DNA from: a virus
DNA: 30,362 bases
Strand: one strand, 5' to 3'
IMG/VR virus record: IMGVR_UViG_3300042879_001337
Span: 1 to 30,362 of that record
Shown in pieces: positions 23,479 through 29,276 of this stretch. The notes below the pieces were generated by a model, which did not search any database, was not told where the DNA came from, and was given only the letters and a program-made list of their open reading frames with translations. The first letter of the stretch is position 1, and each line of letters begins with the position of its first letter. Position numbers and translations under genes: made by a program.

Positions 23479-23549
23479 CTACCCCGCCTAGATTCGAACT
23501 AGGAAAAAGAGAACCAAAGTCTCCTGTGATACCGTTTCACCACGGGGTA
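23479..23549 (-). tRNA. tRNA-Gln (anticodon UUG)
   Basis: On the minus strand, acceptor TACCCCG / CGGGGTA, anticodon stem GGAGA/TCTCT with loop CTTTGGT, T arm CCTAG-TTCGAAT-CTAGG. The first base directly follows the stop codon of the SpoU gene, so the tRNA must be cut out of the SpoU transcript. CCA not encoded. Confidence 0.88.
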
Positions 23550-24089
23550 TTAAAACACATTACTTGCAAGTGCGTACATTGCAATACCACTTGCGGTCCC
23601 TACATTCAGACTCCTTACAGTTCCATACTGCTTAATATACAGTATGTGGTCACAGATGTCAAGGATTTCTGTTGGAAGACCGACTTGTTCTTGACCAAAT
23701 GCTAGAACATAATGTGTATTTGTATTCCATGAAAATTCATCAATCGCAGAAGCACCTGGCACATTATCTATGCCAATAACTCGTACTGTTCCGTATGTAC
23801 CTCGAATGATTTTGATTCTTTCTTCAAGTTCAGAAAAGGTTCTGGTATGAAGAAAGTTTGTATAATGATGTGTACCGACAGTGCCGCGACGATCATATTG
23901 CTTTGACCCGTAAAGAATTACTTGCTTCGCAAGGAACGCATTTGAGTTACGAATGACTGTAGCAATATTGAAATCGTTATATAGATTGCTACAAACCACG
24001 GTAAAATTATTCCGCTTCGAATCCAAATCCGCAATGATTGCTTCATGCGACCAATAGTGGTAGTGATCGATGATGTTCCTCGTCTCCAT
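23550..24089 (-). CDS. SpoU/TrmH-family RNA 2'-O-methyltransferase
   Basis: A 179-aa SPOUT methyltransferase using S-adenosylmethionine. Motif 1 is NIATVIRNSNAF (41-52) with catalytic-type Arg47. Motif 2 is LAFGQEQVGLP (129-139). Motif 3 is IKQYGTVRSLNVGTASG (152-168), where Gly replaces the usual Ser of SLNVS. The Leu-Gly knot region is therefore complete. Its size equals the bare catalytic domain, as in TrmL. The only ATG is 6 nt after a consensus -10 box and there is no Shine-Dalgarno, so the mRNA is predicted to be leaderless. Three tRNAs follow on the same transcript, including the two Leu isoacceptors that TrmL modifies at wobble position 34 in E. coli, so those tRNAs are attractive substrates. 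rRNA is an alternative. Confidence 0.88.
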   Translation of the reverse strand: METRNIIDHYHYWSHEAIIADLDSKRNNFTVVCSNLYNDFNIATVIRNSNAFLAKQVILYGSKQYDRRGTVGTHHYTNFLHTRTFSELEERIKIIRGTYGTVRVIGIDNVPGASAIDEFSWNTNTHYVLAFGQEQVGLPTEILDICDHILYIKQYGTVRSLNVGTASGIAMYALASNVF

Positions 24090-24095
24090 AGTGGT

Positions 24096-24123
24096 ATTAT
24101 ACCATATCTGGTCACTTTGTCAA
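24096..24123 (-). promoter_or_regulatory. Consensus sigma70-type promoter, leaderless, for the SpoU-tRNA unit
   Basis: TTGACA (24118-24123) and TGG-TATAAT (24096-24101) with a 16-bp spacer, all on the minus strand. The ATG starts 6 nt after the -10. It overlaps the stop end of the N-terminal polymerase gene. Confidence 0.85.
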
Positions 24124-25593
24124 CCCCCTACGCTTGATTTCTGCGTCAATCTTTTCTAGTTCTTTCTTCGCATCGATCATTTTGTTTTTGAAACTTTTAC
24201 GGTCTTTATACATGTTTTCCATGAGGTCTGGAAGAAATCCACGAACATCTTTTCGATATGTTGTTCCATTTGCTGCAATGGAAAGATTCTTGTCTTTAAA
24301 TTCTTCGATGGATTTCATGGAAACAATTCCTTGCTTTAGAATTCCTTCTGGGGAAATTACACCTCTTGCTCCCTCATTTGTAATGGTTTCGGGAGAAATA
24401 TTGTATTGCATGATCAAGTGGGGATACAGACTGTTCAAGTCATATGACACTACCCAATCATGCATTCCAACAATCGGTTCCTTGACATAAGCACCAGCAT
24501 ATTGCTCGTCCTTACTTCCTCGCTTCTTGGAAGGAATTACAATTCCACGATCACTCAGATAATTGTAAATTATCACATCCCATGTTCGAACTTGAGAGAA
24601 TACATCTTGAAAATTTACTCCAGCAGAATATGCCAATGCAACTGCAAGTTCTATTAGTTTTAGTTTCTCTTCAAGCTTCTGAACAAGTTCGACATCTCGA
24701 ATGTTATACTCAATAAACTTTTGAAAATCTTTCTTGTAGAATTCTGTAATGCTTTCGTATTCAGAATAAGAAAGTTTCTTTTCTCCTAACTCAACATATG
24801 AAATATGATTGAGACTATAAGACTCTTGATTCACATATGTAAATGTTTTGTAAAGTTCATAATAATCTAACATTGATATTCCAACGATATCATACATTAG
24901 ATCTTCTCTGCCTTTTCTACTGATAAACTTCTCTTTGATCTTTCCCCACGGAGAAAGCATCTTTGAGTATTTCTTACCAAGAACTTTAGTAATTCTCTTG
25001 ATTAAATACGGAAAGTCGAAGAAACGAATGTTCCAACCCGAGACAATATCAGGGTAATTTTGCGAAAAATATTCAACAAAAGATTTGAGTAGATCTTCTT
25101 CTGCGGTAAATTCGTAAACTTCAATCTTCTCTGTTGTTTTGAATCTTCCTTTACAGAAAGTTGTCTTTCCATTTTTAGTTGATGAGATCGTGATAGCAAT
25201 AACTTCTTCTTCTGGATTCTCGACAGAGGGGAATCCTTTTTCTGACGATGTTTCGATGTCGATGTATGCGATATCGAGTTTTGAGAAGTCATATGAGATA
25301 CTGGTTCCGTAAATATTATTTATAAATTTATATTCTACAGGAATATCGCCATGAATATCAAAGTTCTTAATGTTGGAATATTGATCAATAAATTCTTTGT
25401 AAGAATCATATGATTCAAATTTTATTTCGGAAAGATATTTCCCATCAATGGATTTGAACTTTGTCTTGTCGTTTGATGACAAGAACAAAGAGTTTTGAAA
25501 ATCAACTTCATTATAATTAGTATCTCCAAATTCATCCTTCTCTGCAAGGAGAATTTTCTTGTAATCATAATAAACATTCGTGTAAAACTTCAT
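24112..25593 (-). CDS. 43A: DNA polymerase, N-terminal half (T4 gp43 / family B, split gene)
   Basis: A 493-aa fragment with a complete 3'-5' exonuclease: Exo I YIDIETSS (Asp112, Glu114), Exo II GWNIRFFDFPYL (Asp193) and Exo III YNIRDVELV (Asp300). Polymerase motif A is SYDLNSLYPHLIMQYN (Asp385). It ends in MYKDRKSFKNKMIDAKKELE and IDAEIKRRGLTK, matching the first fingers helix of RB69 polymerase, so it stops at the fingertip before motif B. Together with the 370-aa half the total is 863 aa, close to the 903 of RB69. The start at 25593 is chosen because the -10 box lies between it and an earlier in-frame codon at 25620. No Shine-Dalgarno is present. Confidence 0.92.
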   Translation of the reverse strand: MKFYTNVYYDYKKILLAEKDEFGDTNYNEVDFQNSLFLSSNDKTKFKSIDGKYLSEIKFESYDSYKEFIDQYSNIKNFDIHGDIPVEYKFINNIYGTSISYDFSKLDIAYIDIETSSEKGFPSVENPEEEVIAITISSTKNGKTTFCKGRFKTTEKIEVYEFTAEEDLLKSFVEYFSQNYPDIVSGWNIRFFDFPYLIKRITKVLGKKYSKMLSPWGKIKEKFISRKGREDLMYDIVGISMLDYYELYKTFTYVNQESYSLNHISYVELGEKKLSYSEYESITEFYKKDFQKFIEYNIRDVELVQKLEEKLKLIELAVALAYSAGVNFQDVFSQVRTWDVIIYNYLSDRGIVIPSKKRGSKDEQYAGAYVKEPIVGMHDWVVSYDLNSLYPHLIMQYNISPETITNEGARGVISPEGILKQGIVSMKSIEEFKDKNLSIAANGTTYRKDVRGFLPDLMENMYKDRKSFKNKMIDAKKELEKIDAEIKRRGLTK

Positions 25594-25599
25594 ATGCGT

Positions 25600-25628
25600 A
25601 TTATACCATACCATTCTCATCTACACAA
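25600..25628 (-). promoter_or_regulatory. Extended -10 promoter, leaderless, for the N-terminal polymerase half
   Basis: TATGG-TATAAT (-10 at 25600-25605) with a weak TTGTGT at 17 bp on the minus strand. The ATG begins 6 nt downstream. The string ATGGTATAATAC is also found at the SpoU and PEP-CTERM promoters. Confidence 0.6.
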
Positions 25629-26347
25629 CAATTATCTAAACACTTTTCAAATGGTTTTGCTTTGATATTTGTTTGATGATCGTGAAACTTTTGACCATCC
25701 TTGTATATTCCACGCAAATAATCTCTTTCACCTTTGTTTCCATTTTCTTTTAGATGAGCATTATAGTGCTTTCTTGAATCTGCCCATTCTCTATACTTCT
25801 GATTAAATTCTGGATCGTTTTCTAAAGATTCAATTCTTGGATCAAATTGCTCTATAAAATTTCTTTGATAAGGAAATATAGTACAGAATGGTTCTCCTTC
25901 TTCGAATATCACATCATAATTTGGTTCTGTTATCTTCCAATTCATGGTGAATGTAAATGGCAACCAATCTGTCTCTACCATTCCCTCAAGAGGACTTACT
26001 CCTCTCTTTGGATTATTTGCTGGTCCCTTGACATAAAGATTTATTCCAGGATCAGTCTTCATCAAGTAACCAGTGTGCATGGTGATGATACCAGATCCGA
26101 AGTGAGACAATGCAATTTCTGGTTTACCAAAAAAATTAAACTTGACTGCTCCAATATCATTATTACCATTCCATCTTGCAGCAAATTTATAAGGACAAAC
26201 AAATGTCCATCCAAATCCATTTGCAACTGTCAATGGAAGACAACGATACGCAAATCCATTCGGCGTATCGTCCATCCACTTTCTTTTTTTGTCTGGCAAA
26301 TGTATATCGGTGATCTGATGACCAGCAATGTATGCAGTGATTTTCAT
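25601..26347 (-). CDS. DUF6065-like protein (248 aa)
   Basis: A 248-aa protein with a conserved-looking block WMDDTPNGFAYRCLP (24-38), followed by ANGFGWTFVCP and AARWNG, which I recall as typical of DUF6065 proteins found in phages and some bacteria. The C-terminal part is charged and Lys/His-rich with Cys residues at the end (CLDNCC). It overlaps the Nmad1-like gene by ATGA. Function unknown; beta-rich, possibly an enzyme of small-molecule or DNA modification, by neighbourhood only. Confidence 0.7.
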   Translation of the reverse strand: MKITAYIAGHQITDIHLPDKKRKWMDDTPNGFAYRCLPLTVANGFGWTFVCPYKFAARWNGNNDIGAVKFNFFGKPEIALSHFGSGIITMHTGYLMKTDPGINLYVKGPANNPKRGVSPLEGMVETDWLPFTFTMNWKITEPNYDVIFEEGEPFCTIFPYQRNFIEQFDPRIESLENDPEFNQKYREWADSRKHYNAHLKENGNKGERDYLRGIYKDGQKFHDHQTNIKAKPFEKCLDNCCVDENGMV

Positions 26348-26667
26348 TGAGTATTCTTTTGTTTGTCTGCGATGTATGCTGCAAGAAGAACCGAATAATT
26401 AATAAGATCAATCAATGTGTCATGCACACCCTCATCTGAAACCACAAGTTTTCCTTTGATCGCAAATGTTGATAGTCTAGACATCTTGTCAGTCATTCTC
26501 ACCAAGAAAGCTTGTTCTGTAGAACAAACCCCAAGTGCTTCTGCTCTGCGAAAATTTGCAAAAGGATCAGAACCAGTGCCAGCATAGTCGGCATTTTTCT
26601 TTTTCATCAGATCCAGTGCATATGTTGTCATTGTTTTGTGCATTTCAAATAATTCATCACGGGTCAT
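26344..26667 (-). CDS. Nmad1/DUF1599-like nucleotide-modification-associated protein
   Basis: A 107-aa all-alpha protein. KKNADYAGTGSDPFANFR (about 23-40), then VRMTDKMSRL and DTLIDLINYSVLLAAY, match the DUF1599 (Nmad1) pattern KNxDYA..dPFaNFr ... RmxDKlxRl ... DtlxDLinY. This family is associated with modified-base biosynthesis and related to all-alpha NTP pyrophosphatases. The start at 26667 follows GGAG; the upstream in-frame TTG is unlikely. It overlaps the DUF6065-like gene by ATGA, and its start lies just past the methyltransferase stop. Confidence 0.8.
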   Translation of the reverse strand: MTRDELFEMHKTMTTYALDLMKKKNADYAGTGSDPFANFRRAEALGVCSTEQAFLVRMTDKMSRLSTFAIKGKLVVSDEGVHDTLIDLINYSVLLAAYIADKQKNTQ

Positions 26668-26668
26668 A

Positions 26669-28000
26669 TCATTCTCCAAATAATTGTTCTAATGTATTTT
26701 TGCTATAATTCAGATCAAATCCATTCTTAGAAAAACACCAAATATTTTCAATAAATGTTGTTGTTAGATGGTGATTCAAATTGTCTGTCTTCTTTGGTCT
26801 TTGTTTGATTCTCATTCCAATTTGACCATCGAAAACTCCACCTATAGATGTTATATGATCAACCATTTGATCACAGGTCTTATATCTATCTGAACCCAAT
26901 TGTGGGTCCATGATGTTGATCATCATAGATCCTGTTGGTTTCAAAGATTTAAAGCAAGATGTAATAACTGGTTTTAGGAATTTATTCCACCAGTTGTCAT
27001 ACTCTGGATATCTCGCCCATGATTGTTTCCAATCATCTCCACCTTCATCATACAATTCTGTCGAAAAATATGGAGGAGAAGTAAAAATGCAATCGAATTG
27101 ATTTTCTTCGATTACATCTAAAATATCTTCTGCTGGTGCATTATAGCATGTTACTTCTTTTCCAGATTTTCCAACACAATGAAATGCTTCGTAAAGATGT
27201 CCCCTTACCTCTTTTTGAAAAATTCTTATAGTTGGTTCTTCACCCGATAATAGTTTTTCATATACTATACATTGTGTTTTATACACTTCATATACACTGG
27301 GATTCGGATCAGTTCCAAAGTAAGATTTCGCCTTTGATGTGTAAAATCCTGCTAGGCGATCACCCCAACCCATACTAAAATCAAAAACAGATCCATCAAG
27401 TACATTTGATCGATCAAGCACAAAATCAAATATTGTTTTTGCAACATGTGGTTTGAATTGAGTTGCAACATATGCACCCAATCTAAAAGAACCACGAATC
27501 TTATCTACGCTTATTCCACGATTGTCTAATCTCCAAAATGTCCAATTCATCTTGGAAAGTTTTTCCTTAGAGAACCAAATTTCATTTGGAGAATAAAATC
27601 CATGAGAACCACAATCGTAACGATTTCGTTGTTGGTAATAGTTACTTATATCATTGTGGTAATGTCCAAATGAAATAACAAACTTACCAAATGTTGAATA
27701 TGGATATTTGTAATCTTTATATTTTTCTACAACTTCTCCAGCATCATCCATGATGAAAGAAGAATAAGATTTATTTTTTAAATCTAGAAATTTTGTAGTT
27801 ACATCCTCTGTTGATATTTTCCTAAAAGGAAAAAGTGGTGAATATGCTTCAACATATTCAGAAAATGCTTCCTTGATTTCTTCTTTTGAAAATTGTTTAT
27901 TTAAATTTATCCAATCATCTTTTAAAATAATTGGAATTCCATCAGTATCAGCATATTGCTTCATGATGGATATAATTTCTTTTGTTTTGTCAGTTAGCAT
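26669..28000 (-). CDS. DNA methyltransferase (TSPPY type) with C-terminal clamp-binding-like motif
   Basis: A 443-aa protein. The SAM-binding motif is VFDFSMGWGDRLAG (205-218) and the catalytic loop is TSPPY (307-311), the form usual in N4-cytosine and some N6-adenine methyltransferases. The N-terminal 130 residues are a separate charged helical domain of unknown role. The last residues, KNTLEQLFGE, are almost identical to the C-terminus of the polymerase (KNTLENLFG), suggesting binding to the sliding clamp. GGGG lies 6 nt before the ATG; the gene overlaps the dUTPase gene by 7 nt. No restriction partner is visible, so it probably protects or marks phage DNA. Confidence 0.8.
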   Translation of the reverse strand: MLTDKTKEIISIMKQYADTDGIPIILKDDWINLNKQFSKEEIKEAFSEYVEAYSPLFPFRKISTEDVTTKFLDLKNKSYSSFIMDDAGEVVEKYKDYKYPYSTFGKFVISFGHYHNDISNYYQQRNRYDCGSHGFYSPNEIWFSKEKLSKMNWTFWRLDNRGISVDKIRGSFRLGAYVATQFKPHVAKTIFDFVLDRSNVLDGSVFDFSMGWGDRLAGFYTSKAKSYFGTDPNPSVYEVYKTQCIVYEKLLSGEEPTIRIFQKEVRGHLYEAFHCVGKSGKEVTCYNAPAEDILDVIEENQFDCIFTSPPYFSTELYDEGGDDWKQSWARYPEYDNWWNKFLKPVITSCFKSLKPTGSMMINIMDPQLGSDRYKTCDQMVDHITSIGGVFDGQIGMRIKQRPKKTDNLNHHLTTTFIENIWCFSKNGFDLNYSKNTLEQLFGE

Positions 28001-28518
28001 GATACCCCAGTTGAACCAAACCCACCGTCTCTATCTGTTTTGATGGGTGGTCTTTCTACTATGTACATTATATCATAGTTTATCATGAGTTCAAGTTGAC
28101 CTTGAGCAATTCTATCCCCATTTGAAATTCTTAACTTCTGTTGAGAATTATTGAAGATAGGAATAAAAAGTTCTTGAACATAATCAGAATCAATTACACC
28201 AGTAGAATTAATAAGATTCAATCCCTTTTTACTGGAAAGACCAGATCTTGCATAAATTTTAACACAATGAAAAGTTGGAATGTCCAAAATAAAACCAGTA
28301 GGAATCAATGCTCTCCATTGTGGGGGAAGTTCTATGAAGCATTCAGAACCTGGTTCTTGTACTGCTAATTTTTCAACCTCATCATTTGTGGTTGTGAATG
28401 CTTTTACAGATTGTTGATATGGAATGTATGCACAGATATCAAAACATGCTGAATTTTTTGTAGCAAAATCGATATCTTTTACATCTGGATATTTTTTATA
28501 GACTTTTAATGCGTTCAT
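27994..28518 (-). CDS. dut: dUTPase (trimeric dUTP diphosphatase)
   Basis: A 174-aa enzyme hydrolysing dUTP to dUMP, which feeds ThyX. All five motifs are visible: I SACFDICAYI (23-32), II ARSGLSSKKGL (89-99), III NSTGVIDSDYVQEL (103-116), IV GDRIAQGQLE (133-142) and V DGGFGSTGV (164-172). An insert of about 25 residues lies between motifs I and II. No Shine-Dalgarno precedes the ATG; the consensus -10 lies 6 nt upstream. First gene of the methyltransferase-Nmad1-DUF6065 unit. Confidence 0.93.
   Translation of the reverse strand: MNALKVYKKYPDVKDIDFATKNSACFDICAYIPYQQSVKAFTTTNDEVEKLAVQEPGSECFIELPPQWRALIPTGFILDIPTFHCVKIYARSGLSSKKGLNLINSTGVIDSDYVQELFIPIFNNSQQKLRISNGDRIAQGQLELMINYDIMYIVERPPIKTDRDGGFGSTGVSC
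28067..28094 (-). promoter_or_regulatory. Possible internal promoter inside dut
   Basis: TTGAAC (28089-28094), a 16-bp spacer and TGA-TATAAT (28067-28072) on the minus strand, about 65 nt before the methyltransferase ATG. The spacing matches the other promoters in this window, but the sequence is coding, so the match could be chance. Confidence 0.4.
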
Positions 28519-28524
28519 AACAAA

Positions 28525-28552
28525 AGTATATCACAAATAATTATCTTGTCAA
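28525..28552 (-). promoter_or_regulatory. Consensus sigma70-type promoter, leaderless, for dut
   Basis: TTGACA (28547-28552), a 16-bp spacer and TGA-TATACT (28525-28530) on the minus strand. The dut ATG begins 6 nt after the -10, and no ribosome binding site fits between. Confidence 0.8.
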
Positions 28553-28562
28553 TTCAAACATC

Positions 28563-28643
28563 TTATGAATCATAAAACTCTTGTGTATGTCCTTTAACAT
28601 ACATGTATGCTTCATGAATTATATCAATTCCTTTTGGTTCCAT
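28563..28643 (-). CDS. Possible micro-ORF (26 aa)
   Basis: Minus-strand reading MEPKGIDIIHEAYMYVKG followed by eight more residues and a stop. It overlaps the fibre-motif micro-ORF by a few bases in another frame. Amino-acid composition looks protein-like, and the frame stays open upstream for 14 codons with a possible TTG start, but no ribosome binding site is visible. Confidence 0.3.
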   Translation of the reverse strand: MEPKGIDIIHEAYMYVKGHTQEFYDS

Positions 28644-28716
28644 CCCATTGCCATGAGTTTGAACCAACGGTGTATATTTGATCTAGTGAAGGTGAGTTTG
28701 GGAAGTTAAGTGGCAT
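28624..28716 (-). pseudogene. Micro-ORF or remnant of a fibre N-terminal motif (30 aa)
   Basis: Minus-strand reading starts MPLNFPNSPSLDQIYTVGS and then SWQWDGTKRN before a stop. This is the NFPxSPxxxQxYTxGxxxWxWDG motif that begins many phage fibre and collar proteins. It stops right after the motif, so it is either a truncated fibre gene or a remnant. No strong ribosome binding site. Confidence 0.45.
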
Positions 28717-28739
28717 AGGTTATTTAAAATATTTAGTAT

Positions 28740-29276
28740 TCAAAACTGGAATTGACTAAAGGTAATTGTGTCTATAACAGCATTGCCATCTGTTTGATTG
28801 TCGATTCTAATTGTTACGGTATTTGGTGGTTCGTCAAATGCGCCTGCATTCCCAAATCCAAAGAATGCAAGATAGTCTCCTGAAGACACAGACAAAGAAG
28901 AAACAACCAAAGTTGCTCCGTTATAAAGAGTTGTGAATCCGTCGAACCCTTCGTGTGTTCCTTCTGGAGTCGGTGTGCCGCCGTATTGGTTGCTACTGCC
29001 ACAATAGCGAGCAGTTGTTGATGCAGCAGTAGATGCTTTTCTATAACTTACAGTTGGGGGAGTTCCTGCTGTCGATGTAACTGTAAAGGTTAGGGTAATT
29101 GCTTGGTTAATACCCAGTATTTGTTCTTCAGTATAGTCAGCGCATGGAGAAATATCATCACAACCCAATGTCCCCGTCCAATTCAATGCTGGAGTTGGAG
29201 TCACAATACTAGAAGCAACTACTACTCTTGGTCTACTAGAAGCAATAACACCGTGGGTTGAACTTGGAATAATCAT
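28740..29276 (-). CDS. Putative fibre/structural protein (178 aa)
   Basis: A Ser/Thr/Gly/Val-rich beta-prone protein with an N-terminal HGVIASSRPRVVVASS stretch and three Cys in the first half (GCDDISPCADY, RYCGSSN). The C-terminal half (about 115-178, SSGDYLAFFGFGNAG) looks like a small beta-sandwich. It overlaps the larger fibre-like gene by ATGA, so the two are co-translated and probably form one appendage. A composition like that of the 203-aa protein at 21687-22298 suggests a related role. Confidence 0.65.
   Translation of the reverse strand: MIIPSSTHGVIASSRPRVVVASSIVTPTPALNWTGTLGCDDISPCADYTEEQILGINQAITLTFTVTSTAGTPPTVSYRKASTAASTTARYCGSSNQYGGTPTPEGTHEGFDGFTTLYNGATLVVSSLSVSSGDYLAFFGFGNAGAFDEPPNTVTIRIDNQTDGNAVIDTITFSQFQF

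Noticed and set aside
21203-24111. Homing endonuclease or intein as cause of the split polymerase
   Set aside because: No GIY-YIG, LAGLIDADG or HNH motif and no intein splice residues are seen at either edge; the intervening genes are of other types.
25315-25322. TATAAATA match inside the N-terminal polymerase gene
   Set aside because: Lies in coding sequence for a conserved region, far from any start codon; most likely chance in AT-rich DNA.
25847-26350. 167-codon + strand ORF opposite the DUF6065-like gene
   Set aside because: Cys/Ile/Arg-rich nonsense-like composition, antisense to a gene with ATGA coupling to its neighbour.
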